DNA of 64,000 bases from Vulcanimicrobiota bacterium (lineage in GTDB: Bacteria; Vulcanimicrobiota; Vulcanimicrobiia; Vulcanimicrobiales; Vulcanimicrobiaceae): assembly GCA_003140215.1 (NCBI GenBank), contig PLJL01000004.1:694661-758660 (forward strand), in the 5' to 3' direction. Shown here in pieces: positions 1-9,298 of the stretch. Both the position numbers and the translations under genes were made by a program. The notes beneath the pieces are model-generated. The model was not told where the DNA came from. It saw only the letters and a program-made list of their open reading frames with translations, and ran no database searches. Numbering within the stretch: position 1 is the stretch's first letter; the number at the start of each line of letters is the position of its first letter.

Positions 1-84
1 GCCGACGCGCGCCTCGGCGTTGTCATCCTCGGACACGAGGGGCAGAATGTCGATCGCGTCGATCGCGCCGGCGGGAGGGTTCAT
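1..84 (-). CDS. N-terminal fragment of an unidentified protein
   Basis: An open frame runs from an ATG at 84 off the window edge, giving 28 residues that begin MNPPAGAIDAIDILPLVSED. The acidic, non-hydrophobic start argues against a signal peptide or membrane segment. It is divergent from the flippase gene, with about 98 bp between the starts. The fragment is too short to assign to a family. Confidence 0.45.
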   Translation of the reverse strand, partial: MNPPAGAIDAIDILPLVSEDDNAEARVG

Positions 85-182
85 GCCAACCGATTAGGTG
101 CGGTCGCCGCGCTTTCCCTGCGCCCCGCGAGCGCCGTCCGCTTGCCCGGGGCCGCCGAGGCCGCAGGGGCGAACGGGCGGGG

Positions 183-1469
183 GTGGCTCGCTTGAGCGGT
201 ATTCTGATGCGACTCGCGCGCAGCGATATCTGGCGTCACGGTTCGCTGGTCTTCGTTGCGCTCGTCGTCGTCAACGTCGCCAACTACGTGTTCTACGCGT
301 TGGCCGGCCGCACGCTATCGGTCGCGGAGTACGGCGAGTTCATGTCGCTCGTCGCGCTGACGCTCATCGCCAGCGCGCCGGCGTTGGTCGCCCAGAACGC
401 GTTGAGCAAACTCGTGGCGGACGTCGCCGCGACCGGCGATCCGCGGCCACTGGCGGGAATCGCGCGCGCGACGCAGCGGTTTGCGTGGGCCGGGGCGGTG
501 CTGCTCTTCACGGCGGCGATCGTCTTGCGGGAACCGCTGGCGCTGCTCGTGCACGCGACGGATTCGCTGCTCGTTCCGCTCGCGGCCGCCGCCGCGGTCG
601 CCGCGGTGATCGTCCCGTTGCAGCGCGGGATTCTTCAAGGTGCCGGACGATTCGTCGACCTCGCGGCATCGATGCTGATCGAGGGGATCGCGCGGATCGC
701 CGCCGTCGTGCCGCTGGCGCGCGCCGCCGGCGTGCGCGGCGCGCTGCTGGCGCTGTTGCTCTCGCTGCTCGTGCCGCTGGCCGTCTCCTCGGTGCGCCTG
801 CGGGTCTTGTGGCCGGTCGTCGCCGCGCGCACGCTCGACCTGCGCCGCGCCTGGACCGCCACACTCGGTAGCGGCGCCGGCTTCCTCATGCTCACGATCA
901 TGCTCTATTTCGACGTGATCTTGGTGCGGCATTTCTTCGCCTCCGAGGTCGCCGGCTTGTACAGCGCGGTCTCGCTGGTCGGGCGCGCGATCTACACCGG
1001 CGTCGCCTTCGTTCCCATGATCGCGATTCCGAAAATCGTGTCGCGTCGGGCCCAGCGCGTCTCGGTCCGGCCGGTCGCCATCCTCGGTGCGGCGGTAGCG
1101 CTGTGCGTCGCGGCCGGTGCGATCGGCATCGTCGTGCTGGCGCCGCAGCGCGTCCTCGCGGCGGTCGGCGGCGCCGGCTTTAGCCCCGCGGCGCCGTGGC
1201 TGTTGCCGTATGCGTTCGCGGCCTCGGCGCTCGCGGCGGCGAACGTCGCGGTCGCAGTGCGCGTCGGCCTGCATCGCTTCGGTCACGTCGCACCGCTCGT
1301 CGTCATCGGCCTCGGCGAGGTCGTCACGGTCGCGTTGCGCCACGCCGCCATCGCCGACGTGCTGTGGACCGTTGTGGTCGGCCACAGCCTCGCGCTCCTG
1401 GCGACGCTCGTCGTGGCGCTGCTGGAGCGCCGCCCGGCGACCTGCCGCACCGGATTGGGCTACATGTAG
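183..1469 (+). CDS. Polysaccharide/oligosaccharide flippase-like membrane protein
   Basis: The 428-residue protein is almost entirely hydrophobic with about 12 membrane spans. The N-terminal half has the pattern common to Wzx-type flippases: an early span, then the GRTLSVAEYGEFMSL segment, where family members usually have an ALG...YG motif. Such proteins move lipid-linked sugar chains across the inner membrane, which suits the glycan genes nearby. Start is uncertain: GTG at 183, TTG at 192 or ATG at 207 (MRLARSDIWRHG). Its stop lies in a 10-bp palindrome shared with the stop of the convergent reductase gene. An O-antigen ligase is less likely because no large periplasmic loop is visible. Confidence 0.8.
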   Translation: MARLSGILMRLARSDIWRHGSLVFVALVVVNVANYVFYALAGRTLSVAEYGEFMSLVALTLIASAPALVAQNALSKLVADVAATGDPRPLAGIARATQRFAWAGAVLLFTAAIVLREPLALLVHATDSLLVPLAAAAAVAAVIVPLQRGILQGAGRFVDLAASMLIEGIARIAAVVPLARAAGVRGALLALLLSLLVPLAVSSVRLRVLWPVVAARTLDLRRAWTATLGSGAGFLMLTIMLYFDVILVRHFFASEVAGLYSAVSLVGRAIYTGVAFVPMIAIPKIVSRRAQRVSVRPVAILGAAVALCVAAGAIGIVVLAPQRVLAAVGGAGFSPAAPWLLPYAFAASALAAANVAVAVRVGLHRFGHVAPLVVIGLGEVVTVALRHAAIADVLWTVVVGHSLALLATLVVALLERRPATCRTGLGYM

Positions 1470-2221
1470 ATTCCGCCGTTGATGTTGAGCGTTTGCCCCG
1501 TGACGTAGTCGCCGTTTTCGACCAGATACCGGACGCCGCGCGCGACTTCGTCGGGGCTCCCGACCCTGCGCAGCGGGATCCGGCTCACCAGCTTCTCCTT
1601 GGCCGCTTCGGGGATCGCGTCCCACATACCGGTGCGGATGAAGCCCGGGCAGACCGCGTTGACCGTGACGTCGTACTGCGCCAACTCCAGCGCAAGCGAC
1701 TTGGTAAAGCCGATGATCCCCGCTTTTGCCGCCGCGTAGTTCGTCTGCCCGAAGTTTCCTGACTGACCGACGAACGACGCGATCGTAACGATGCGGCCGA
1801 ACTTGCGCTCGATCATGTGCGGAACCACCGCGTGGCACACGTTGATCACGCCGATCAGATTCGTCTCGAGCACGGCGCGCCAATCGTCGGGCGCCATCTT
1901 GCGAAACGACGAGTCCCGTAAGATCCCGGCGTTGTTGATCAAGACCCCGATCGCGCGGCCGCTCGCGGCCACGGAGCCGACCAGGCGCGCGACGTCGTCG
2001 CGAGAGGTCACGTCGGCGCGCTGCAGCTCGGCCGAGCCACCGGCGCCTTCGATCGCGCGGACGGTCCGTTCGGCGCCCGCGAGGTCCTCACGAAAGTTGA
2101 CGACGACATGAAAGCCGCGACTCGCCAGGTCCTGTGCGATCGCCGCACCGATACCTCGCGAGGCTCCGGTTACGATGGCAGTCGACGCGCCGTTCACGCG
2201 CTCCGCAACGTCGCCGACCAT
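1460..2221 (-). CDS. Short-chain dehydrogenase/reductase, FabG/PhaB-like 3-oxoacyl reductase
   Basis: The 253-residue protein has the classical SDR layout: cofactor loop TGASRGIG near residue 15, NNAG motif, a catalytic Ser in IASFVGQSG, then NYAAAK (YxxxK) and the PG segment VCPGFIRTGMW. The C-terminal GQTLNINGGIYM is typical of acetoacetyl-ACP/CoA reductases, which reduce 3-oxoacyl thioesters with NAD(P)H. ATG at 2221 lies 2 bases after the stop of the upstream lipoprotein gene, so the two are probably co-transcribed; a GTG at 2197 is the alternative start. The substrate cannot be read from the sequence. Confidence 0.88.
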   Translation of the reverse strand: MVGDVAERVNGASTAIVTGASRGIGAAIAQDLASRGFHVVVNFREDLAGAERTVRAIEGAGGSAELQRADVTSRDDVARLVGSVAASGRAIGVLINNAGILRDSSFRKMAPDDWRAVLETNLIGVINVCHAVVPHMIERKFGRIVTIASFVGQSGNFGQTNYAAAKAGIIGFTKSLALELAQYDVTVNAVCPGFIRTGMWDAIPEAAKEKLVSRIPLRRVGSPDEVARGVRYLVENGDYVTGQTLNINGGIYM

Positions 2222-2223
2222 GC

Positions 2224-2742
2224 CTACGGCGAGAAGGCGATCGAGCGCAGCAACACGCCGTACTCCGTCGTGTCGTGATTCAATCCGATCTTCGCCGGAA
2301 CGAAAGCGTCGTCGAGCGTCACATCGACGAGCTCCTTGCGGCCGCGAACCGAGGCGGGAATCTCGAAGCGAACTTCCTGGTGACCCACGTTCAAGGCCTG
2401 GTGCTGCGCCGCCGCCGCCGGGAACGCGACGGTGATCCCCTGGCTGCGGCCGCGGTAGGCATCCGAGGGGACGTCGATGACGAAGCTGACGAACCGCGCG
2501 TCTTTGGGGAATTGCACGTTGAGGTGGTTGCGCCGCTGCGTCCAGCAGCAGTACTGCGGCTGCGCCGCCGGCGAGATGCCTTTGAGATCGTGCGCCGCAG
2601 TCTGCGCGTCGAATCCGGCTGGGTACACGGCGGTCGTCCCTGCTTGCGAGCCGGTGCTCTGCTTGCCTGGCCCGCACGCCGCCAGGGACAGCGTCACCGC
2701 GGCCGCGGTCAGACCGATCGTTCGAAATCCCCGTAGACTCAT
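2224..2742 (-). CDS. Lipoprotein made of a single 'CCW' domain
   Basis: The 172-residue protein starts MSLRGFRTIGL and has a lipobox LAAC with the acylated Cys at residue 23. Residues 52-172 form one beta-rich domain marked by AAQPQYCCW, SQGITVAF, EIPASV and DDAFVPAKIG...TTEYGVLL. The same domain forms the last 120 residues of the membrane protein at 9299-12886, with about 40% identity counted by eye and one gap near the start. I do not recognise a named family. A carbohydrate-binding-like fold is a guess from the beta-rich pattern. Divergent from the gene starting at 2816. Confidence 0.75.
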   Translation of the reverse strand: MSLRGFRTIGLTAAAVTLSLAACGPGKQSTGSQAGTTAVYPAGFDAQTAAHDLKGISPAAQPQYCCWTQRRNHLNVQFPKDARFVSFVIDVPSDAYRGRSQGITVAFPAAAAQHQALNVGHQEVRFEIPASVRGRKELVDVTLDDAFVPAKIGLNHDTTEYGVLLRSIAFSP

Positions 2743-2815
2743 CGCGCGGAAGGATTTTCGGGTCCAGGCACGGGAGCCCTCCGGCCTCCGCTCCTGCCGC
2801 GCAAGGTCGCTTCTC

Positions 2816-4162
2816 GTGAATTCCGCCGCACGTTCTGCGTCGAAACCCCAGCTCATTGTGGTCGAACTGAACGAGTTCGATCCGTCCTTTCTGCGCGCGG
2901 CCTCCGAACGTTTGGGCCTGAGCAACGTTGCGAAGGTGCTCGACCTGGCGCATTCGCGAACGACGACCGCCGATCGGGTCGAGTACCACGGGCTCGATCC
3001 GTGGGTCCAGTGGGTCGGCGTGCATTCCGGCGTGCCGACCGAAGTACACCAGGTTCGCCGCGTCGGCGAGACGCGCGCGCAGAGTCGGCCGCAAATCTGG
3101 ACGAAGGTCGCCGAGCGCGGCAACTCCTGGGGCGCCTGGGGCGTGATGAACGCCCCGCGCGGTGACGCGGCGCGATGCGCGTTCTTCATGCCGGATCCGT
3201 GGTCGTACGACGAGCACGCGGTCCCCGCGGAGCTGAACGATCTGCTGGCGCTGCCGCGCTACGTCTCGCAGAACTATCTCGATCTCGACAAAGGCCAGGT
3301 GATCCGCGGTGCGCTCCGGCTGCTCGCACGGCTCTTGACGCCGAAGTACTGGGGTGTCGCGGCGCGATTCGGAGCGTCGAGCGTCTGGCCGTTGATGCGC
3401 ACGGGGGGCAGCGTTCACACCTTCACCACGCTTCTGGACTACTTGTCCGCGCTGTTGTTCGTACAGCTGCGGCGCGAACACCGCCCGGAGTTCTCCGTGA
3501 TCATGCTCAACCACATCGCGCACCTGCAGCATCACTTCTGGCTGCCGGGCGACAAGCTGCATCCCGAGATGGAGGTCGGCCTGCGTTCGTGCGATGCGAT
3601 GCTCGGCGCGATCCTGGCCGACCGTCAACCCGGCGAGGCGCTGCTGGTCATGAACGGCCTCAAACAGGCCAACGTCGCCGGCCATGGTTTCTGCGTCTAC
3701 CGGCAGCGCAACCCGGAGAACGTTCTCAACGTGCTCGGCGTGACGGGGGCGCGAGTCGAGCAGGGCATGACGCACGACGCGCATCTGTTGTTCGAGACGG
3801 CCGCCGAGGCGGAACACGCGCAGGGCGTGATCGCCGCCTGTCGCCTTTCGGACGGCACCACACCGTTTTACGTCGAACGAGTCGGTGAGACCGAGCTCTT
3901 CTATCAGATCGATTTCGAGCACAAGGTGAGCGTGGGCGTCACCTTGACGTTCGGCGAGACCTCGGTTCCCTTCGAGGAACTCTTCGAGCTCGTCGCCGAG
4001 CGGACCGGAGCGCACGTGCCGGAGGGTGACGTCTACGCGGACGGGATCGCCGTACCCGCGCAGCTCGACAACCACGAAATCTTCGACGTCATCCTAAACC
4101 ACTTCTCATCCGGCGCTCAACCGCTGGAAACCAAGAGCGCAGCCTCCGTCGCGACCGGCTGA
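2816..4162 (+). CDS. Alkaline-phosphatase/phosphodiesterase-fold protein of surface-glycan loci
   Basis: The 448-residue cytosolic protein begins near GTG 2816, just before the strand KPQLIVVELNEFD. The opening strand with acidic ligands, the WVQWVGVHSGVPTEVHQV segment, the NHIAHLQHHFW motif (spaced His that could bind metal) and GHGFCVYR near residue 290 resemble the alkaline phosphatase/type I phosphodiesterase superfamily. I infer phosphoester or phosphate-transfer chemistry, substrate unknown. Its stop abuts the stop of the convergent gene (4162/4163). The start is inferred because no ATG lies near the first strand. The superfamily call is moderately sure; the activity is not. Confidence 0.6.
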   Translation: MNSAARSASKPQLIVVELNEFDPSFLRAASERLGLSNVAKVLDLAHSRTTTADRVEYHGLDPWVQWVGVHSGVPTEVHQVRRVGETRAQSRPQIWTKVAERGNSWGAWGVMNAPRGDAARCAFFMPDPWSYDEHAVPAELNDLLALPRYVSQNYLDLDKGQVIRGALRLLARLLTPKYWGVAARFGASSVWPLMRTGGSVHTFTTLLDYLSALLFVQLRREHRPEFSVIMLNHIAHLQHHFWLPGDKLHPEMEVGLRSCDAMLGAILADRQPGEALLVMNGLKQANVAGHGFCVYRQRNPENVLNVLGVTGARVEQGMTHDAHLLFETAAEAEHAQGVIAACRLSDGTTPFYVERVGETELFYQIDFEHKVSVGVTLTFGETSVPFEELFELVAERTGAHVPEGDVYADGIAVPAQLDNHEIFDVILNHFSSGAQPLETKSAASVATG

Positions 4163-4381
4163 CTACCGCACCGCCGTGTCGGGCAGCCACGTGCGCAACT
4201 CGTCGAGCGTCTGATCCGCGGGGTGGAACACGAGGACGGATAGTACCGCTGCGGCGGCGACCAGCGCCCAGAACAGCCGCGTCCGCTCGCGCCAGCGCGA
4301 GAATATGACGTACCCCAGCGCGCCGCCCGCGCCGGCGAGCAGGACGGCGGAGTAGATCGCGATGATTGCTTTTGGCAGCAT
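4163..4381 (-). CDS. Small two-span membrane protein
   Basis: The 72-residue protein starts MLPKAIIAIYSAVLLAGAG. It has two hydrophobic segments (about 4-28 and 37-53) joined by a basic loop SRWRERTRLFW, then a short polar tail ending WLPDTAVR. It lies 14 bp downstream of the large glycosyltransferase fusion on the same strand and is probably its last operon partner. No family recognised. Confidence 0.6.
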   Translation of the reverse strand: MLPKAIIAIYSAVLLAGAGGALGYVIFSRWRERTRLFWALVAAAAVLSVLVFHPADQTLDELRTWLPDTAVR

Positions 4382-4395
4382 GTCGGGCGGCGCGC

Positions 4396-7300
4396 CTATC
4401 GGATGCGGTTGAGCGTTATTGCGTCGGCGTCGCCGGCGGCGTCGACCTTGGACGACCAAATCGTCTCCAAGTGCCCGGCCAGCGACGACGCCTTGAGCTT
4501 CGGAAGGTTCCTATTCCACGCCACGACGTAGTCGATGTGATTCCGTCGCAATTGGTCGAGTGCCTCCGGTGAGTACAGCGTCCAGGCGCGCGGATCCGGC
4601 GACGGCTCGTACATCTCCGCGTTTATATACAGCGTCCACGGGAACAAGTCCGCGTCCTCGTACACCCTCGTGCCGGCGGGCAGGTTCTCGTTCAAGTATG
4701 CAATCGTCTCCGCGCGCGCGGGTGGCGCAGGTGCGCCGACGGGCGGCGGTCCGTTCTGGAGGAGGTATCTCCAATCGATGTTCGCGGCGCCCTCGTTCCC
4801 GGGCTCGCTGGCTTTCTTCTGAAACGGCACCGTAAACGGGCTGTTCATCGCGATCATCAACGCCAGCACGGCCGCGGTTGCTGCCCGTGAGACCTTCCAA
4901 CCTGGGATGCCCTGCGACCCGACGAACAGCGGGTACGCAGCCAGGAGCGCTAGCAGCGGCGCGATCGCTTCGATGTACCGGAACCAGAGCGTTGGCGTTA
5001 GGTTGAATAGTGCCGCCCAGATCGCACAAAATGCCGCGAGGAACAGCATGACGGGCCGCCGCTCGTGCGGCAGAAGCAGCGTCAAAGCGGCGAGCGGAGC
5101 CATCACGAGGAAGATCGGCCCGGCGACGCTGTTATGAGCGAACGTCAGCCACCAGGGCAAGGTTAACAGGTAGAACAGGTGCGCCGGCAGGTCGTGCGCA
5201 TATTGCGAATACCAGTTCGGTTCGACAAGGTATACAATGTCGTACGGACTCTTGAAAAGGAGCGGGAACAGCGGGAAAACCGGGTCTCTCGTCCAGAGTG
5301 TAGACTGGATTAGGTTCGGGGCGACGAACGCGAGCGCGCCGCCGGCGTACGCGAACAGGCCCGCCGCTATGGACCGGACGCCCGTGCCGGCGGCGTCGGG
5401 CGATTGCCGTCGGCGGACGGCTGCCAGAGCGACGATTAGCAATCCGCAGGCGACCAGCGTAAACAGGCCGGTCGTCTTGATGCCGATCGAGTAGCCGCAA
5501 AGCGCGCCCGCAAGCACGAGCCAGCCGTTCGCACGCGTCTCATTCCAGCGCAGCAGCGCATACGCGGCGAGCACGGTGATCGACGCAAGGGGCAAATCGT
5601 TTGAGCCCGATCCAGCGGAATAGTACGCTACGATCGGTGTGCTGGCGAAGATGACGGCGGCCAGCAAGGCGAAGGTGCGTGACGGTACATACCGCGCGGC
5701 AAGAACCGCCATTGCCGCCAGCGCGAGCGGAAGACCCGCCCAGGCAAGCACCTTCGCCGCGATGATGCCGAACATGGAAATGACCCCGGCGTACAGCACC
5801 TCCTGATAGTGCGGCAAACCGGCCGTCAGCGAGCGGTTCGTTATGAGCAGGTCCGAGATGCGCCCCTGGAGTGCCCAGCGCCGGGCTTCCGCCAAGTGGT
5901 ACCAGCCGGCATCGAAACGGATCTCGTAGTTGAGGGCGCCGAGAAGTGCCATGAACAAAAAGAACGCCAGAGCGATACCGAGGACGACATCGACCGCCCG
6001 ACTTGTCGGTGCTGCGGCCACGACCGTTCCCAGAAAGTCGTACCGGTCGCGTTTGGATTCTCGAAACAGCACTGCGATCGACCCGATTGCGCAGAGCACC
6101 GTGAGAGCGAATAGCGGCTGCGGCCTCAAGAGACCGATGCCGCCGAGAGCGAGAAATGCAAACGTGTAGAAGAATAGCCCGAACGTCACCGAGAAGATCA
6201 GGCGTTCCGTCCGGCTAGTCCAAGTCACGCGAGCCAAGTCGGTCATCAGGTAGCCCGGAAAGATCGCCGAGAACACGAAGGAACATGAGAGCAGTAGCGA
6301 TTCGACGTTGCGCACTCGCCCGACGTAAGAGTGCAGCGCGGCTCCGGTCTGGACCGTGAAGTAGTCCCAGGCTGCCGGCGCGAACGCATACGTGTTGATC
6401 GCGACGATCGCGAACCACGCGACCAGTCCGATCGGGAGGAGCAGCGCGAGCGCAGTCTGGCGCGCGGCTTGGGGGACGTGCCACGGCATCGTCTGCAACA
6501 TGCGCTTTCGTACGCGCTGCGGCGCCGCTGACCGGCTTATCGCGGAAAGCTCCGACGCGGGGATGCACTTCACGGTGGGCGCGCGGAACACGTCGTAGAG
6601 CGTCGCAACGAATAGCAGCTGCAACCCCCACATGAGCGCCGTGGGGGCCTTCATGACCACGCCGCCCGTGGTGAGCAGGACGCCGAAAAGCAGGCACAGC
6701 GAGCCCGCGTTGATATCCAGCAAAACATAGTGCATCAGGACGCGGCGCGCGAAACACCCTACGAGGAGCGCCGGGAAGGTCACCATCGCGGCCCAGAGCG
6801 ATCGCAGGCTCGGTGGCGGACCGTAGACTGCGGTCATCTCCAATTCGGCGATCGGCGCGCGCCGCAGTCCGAAGCTGCACAGTGCGTCGAGCGCGAAGAA
6901 GTCCGAGTCGGCGAAGGCTCGCCAATCGTACGTGCGCAAGCTGCGCGCGGTGAAGGCGACGACGCCGTTCGCGGGGTCGCGCACGCTCCAGTAGCCCGAG
7001 GCAAGCTTCGCCCAGATCGACAAGACGGCGTTTGTAAACAGGCTCGCCGCGGACATGACGTCGAGGACGCGGGGGTCCGCGAACCGGTTTCCCTTCACCA
7101 TCGCGACGTCCGGCGCGGCCTCGAAGACCGCCTCGATCTGCGGGATGCGCGCGGCGTCGGTGGGATCGTCGGCGTCGAGCTTCACGATGATGCCGGCGCC
7201 GAGCTCGAGCGCGCGCTCGATCCCGGTCTTGGTCGCGGCGCCGAGGCCGCCCCTCGCCGACCGGCGGATCACAACCACCGATTCCAGCAAGCCGAACTGT

Positions 7301-7488
7301 TGCTCGACGAGGTCGGCCGAGCGGTCGGGGCACGCGTCGTCGACGACGATGACCATCGAAGCGCAGGAAAGCGCCGCTTCGACGACGCTGCAGATCGTGT
7401 CGCGCGCTCTGTACGCCGGAACGACGCAGATCGTTTTCGGGACCGGGCCCGCGGTCCGCGGTCCGAGCGATCGGGGTTCTTGGCGCAT
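4396..7488 (-). CDS. Fusion of GT2 glycosyltransferase and GT-C (GT39-like) membrane glycosyltransferase
   Basis: The 1030-residue protein has two parts. Residues 1-240 are a GT-A domain with CVVPAYRAR, VVDDACPD near 50 and the metal-binding KLDADDPT near 103-110, followed by membrane spans. From about residue 350 there is a long multispan GT-C region with EIRFDAGWYHLAEARRW, a first-loop Asp as in PMT/ArnT-like enzymes, and a soluble C-terminal tail. The GT2 part resembles the separate protein at 42564-43640; the GT-C part resembles the protein at 19055-21124. GT2 enzymes of this type often load polyprenyl phosphate, and GT-C enzymes use such donors in the periplasm, so both steps may be coupled in one chain. 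That coupling is inferred. Confidence 0.8.
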   Translation of the reverse strand: MRQEPRSLGPRTAGPVPKTICVVPAYRARDTICSVVEAALSCASMVIVVDDACPDRSADLVEQQFGLLESVVVIRRSARGGLGAATKTGIERALELGAGIIVKLDADDPTDAARIPQIEAVFEAAPDVAMVKGNRFADPRVLDVMSAASLFTNAVLSIWAKLASGYWSVRDPANGVVAFTARSLRTYDWRAFADSDFFALDALCSFGLRRAPIAELEMTAVYGPPPSLRSLWAAMVTFPALLVGCFARRVLMHYVLLDINAGSLCLLFGVLLTTGGVVMKAPTALMWGLQLLFVATLYDVFRAPTVKCIPASELSAISRSAAPQRVRKRMLQTMPWHVPQAARQTALALLLPIGLVAWFAIVAINTYAFAPAAWDYFTVQTGAALHSYVGRVRNVESLLLSCSFVFSAIFPGYLMTDLARVTWTSRTERLIFSVTFGLFFYTFAFLALGGIGLLRPQPLFALTVLCAIGSIAVLFRESKRDRYDFLGTVVAAAPTSRAVDVVLGIALAFFLFMALLGALNYEIRFDAGWYHLAEARRWALQGRISDLLITNRSLTAGLPHYQEVLYAGVISMFGIIAAKVLAWAGLPLALAAMAVLAARYVPSRTFALLAAVIFASTPIVAYYSAGSGSNDLPLASITVLAAYALLRWNETRANGWLVLAGALCGYSIGIKTTGLFTLVACGLLIVALAAVRRRQSPDAAGTGVRSIAAGLFAYAGGALAFVAPNLIQSTLWTRDPVFPLFPLLFKSPYDIVYLVEPNWYSQYAHDLPAHLFYLLTLPWWLTFAHNSVAGPIFLVMAPLAALTLLLPHERRPVMLFLAAFCAIWAALFNLTPTLWFRYIEAIAPLLALLAAYPLFVGSQGIPGWKVSRAATAAVLALMIAMNSPFTVPFQKKASEPGNEGAANIDWRYLLQNGPPPVGAPAPPARAETIAYLNENLPAGTRVYEDADLFPWTLYINAEMYEPSPDPRAWTLYSPEALDQLRRNHIDYVVAWNRNLPKLKASSLAGHLETIWSSKVDAAGDADAITLNRIR

Positions 7489-7621
7489 TGCTCCTATCTG
7501 TTCGGGCGTGGATCGGTCCCTTTCTGCTACGCCGCTGCGGGCGAAACCTTGCAGGCGGCGGGTGCGTCGCTGCCGTGAGAAAGAAGGGGCACGACCTCGC
7601 GCGCCTCAAACGTAATGTGGG

Positions 7622-8308
7622 ATGTCTAAGCGTTATCAGCTCGAGTACGACGCTTTCGGCCGCTTCCTGAGGGGCGAGCGCCTCACCGCTCGTCAGCTCG
7701 CCGTCTTGTCGTGGAAGAGCGTCGGAGCGCTCTTCGAAGGATTCATCCGTTTCATCCCGGGCGGCTTCGGCTACAAGCTGCGGGAATTCTACTACCGGCC
7801 GCTCCTCAAGCACATGGGCCGCAACGTGCTCATCGACACCGGCGTCTACCTCACCGGCCCGGCGAACATCTCGCTGGGCGACTACGTCTGGATCGACATC
7901 AACTGCATCCTCAATGCGTACATCGGAGAGATCACGATCGGTCGGCGAGTGCACGTGGCGCCGTTCTCGATCATCGGCGCACGCGCGCCGATCGTCCTCG
8001 AAGATTACGTCGGCCTCTCGGCGAGCGTGAAGATCTACTCCAATACCGAGCATCCTGTCGAAGGCAAGCGCATGAGCGGTCCGATGATCCCGGAGGATCT
8101 CAAGGCCTTCCGCTCGGCGCCGGTCACGCTGCGCAAGGACAGCTTCGTCGGAGCCAACAGCGTCATTCTACCCGGCGTCGAGCTGGGCGAAGGATCGGTC
8201 GTCGGTGCGAACGCCGTGATCTCGAAGTCGGTCGCGCCGTACGACATCGTCGTCGGCACGGGTAAAGTGATCGGCCACCGTGATGCGATCACCGTCCCCG
8301 ACATCTGA
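7622..8308 (+). CDS. Left-handed beta-helix acyltransferase (WbbJ/Maa-like)
   Basis: The 228-residue protein has an N-terminal helical region (to about residue 60) and then hexapeptide repeats: VLIDTGVYLTGPANISLGDYVWID, ITIGRRVHVAPFSIIGA and the C-terminal VGANSVILPGVELGEGSVVGANAVI. This is the coil of sugar O-acetyltransferases, which use acetyl-CoA or another acyl-CoA. A loop with a His (SNTEHPVEGKR) sits where these enzymes carry the catalytic base. ATG at 7622. The next gene overlaps its 3' end, so they form one unit, probably acylating then trimming a surface sugar. Confidence 0.87.
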   Translation: MSKRYQLEYDAFGRFLRGERLTARQLAVLSWKSVGALFEGFIRFIPGGFGYKLREFYYRPLLKHMGRNVLIDTGVYLTGPANISLGDYVWIDINCILNAYIGEITIGRRVHVAPFSIIGARAPIVLEDYVGLSASVKIYSNTEHPVEGKRMSGPMIPEDLKAFRSAPVTLRKDSFVGANSVILPGVELGEGSVVGANAVISKSVAPYDIVVGTGKVIGHRDAITVPDI

Positions 8309-9287
8309 TCCGGCGGCAGATCGTCGCCCGCTGCTGCACGTTCACATCGACGTCGACAACCTCTGGATCCTCGAGGACGAGTACGGAGTCGGCGCGGCGG
8401 CCGGGCCCGACGCGATCTTCGACGACGCTCTGCCGCGGTTTCTGGCGGTTTTTGCGGCGCGCGGGATTCGCGCGACGTTCTTCATGGTCGGGCGCGATCT
8501 CGCGCTCGCGTCGTGCCGGCGCTTCTGCGAGGCCGCCGCGCGCGCCGGGCACGAGCTGGCCAACCACTCGGAGTCGCACCTGCCCGACTTGGCGCGCCGG
8601 AGTTTCGCCGATAAGGAGCGCGAGATCACGCTCCCGCACGAGGCGCTCACCGCGCTCTGCGGCGGCGCCCCGATCGGCTTTCGCGCGCCCGGGTACTACG
8701 TCGACGACGAGCTCCTCCTGGTCCTCGAGCGGCTCGGCTATCGCTACGAGAGCTCGGTGCTGCCGGGGCCCGCGTGCTTTTTGATGAACTGGTATCTAAA
8801 GAGCAAATCAGCCGCCGCCGCCGGCAAGACGTTCGGACGGAGCCGCTATCTCGTCGCCCCGCGCCGCCCGTGCCTGCTGCGCGCACGAACGCCGGAGCAG
8901 CGCGCGAGCATCGTCGAGCTGCCGATCTCGGTCGATCCGCTGACTAGGCTGCCGATCCACTCCACCTTCGCCTACAAGTTCGGTACCGGGATGGTCGTGC
9001 GCGCGCTCGACGGCTTGCGCCGCGCGGCAGGTCCGCACGTCTACCTGTTTCACGCGGTCGATTTGCTCGACTACCCCGCGCACGGTCCGCTCGCGCAAAG
9101 CGTCATCCCGCTGCAGCGCAGCCTCGCGGCGCGGCTCGCGCTGGTGCAGACGCTGCTCGACGCGATCGTTGCGCGGTTTCGGGTTGTAACCACCCGTGAA
9201 CTCTTCGCCGAGGGCGACGCGATGCAGCGTTTCGGGTCGTCAGCGTCGCGCTTCTACGATCGGCTGCCGCCCCTTCGACCTCGCTGA
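8283..9287 (+). CDS. Polysaccharide deacetylase (NodB homology domain)
   Basis: The 334-residue protein carries NodB motifs: HIDVDNLW in the place of the metal-binding D-D motif, NHSESH (HSxxH zinc motif 2) and RAPGYYVDD (motif 3), with YLFHAVD near the C-terminal catalytic His. These enzymes remove N- or O-acetyl groups from polysaccharides. ATG at 8283 or GTG at 8280; the start overlaps the acyltransferase end by 26-29 bp. No signal peptide is visible, so it may act on a lipid-linked precursor in the cytoplasm, as in other O-chain loci. Convergent with the following gene, 11 bp between stops. Confidence 0.87.
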   Translation: MRSPSPTSDPAADRRPLLHVHIDVDNLWILEDEYGVGAAAGPDAIFDDALPRFLAVFAARGIRATFFMVGRDLALASCRRFCEAAARAGHELANHSESHLPDLARRSFADKEREITLPHEALTALCGGAPIGFRAPGYYVDDELLLVLERLGYRYESSVLPGPACFLMNWYLKSKSAAAAGKTFGRSRYLVAPRRPCLLRARTPEQRASIVELPISVDPLTRLPIHSTFAYKFGTGMVVRALDGLRRAAGPHVYLFHAVDLLDYPAHGPLAQSVIPLQRSLAARLALVQTLLDAIVARFRVVTTRELFAEGDAMQRFGSSASRFYDRLPPLRPR

Positions 9288-9298
9288 CGCTCGGCCGG

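Noticed and set aside
1460..4075. Very long - strand frame through the reductase and beyond
   Set aside because: Only the part from 2221 downward has SDR motifs; the upstream part is the antisense of real genes and is arginine-rich.
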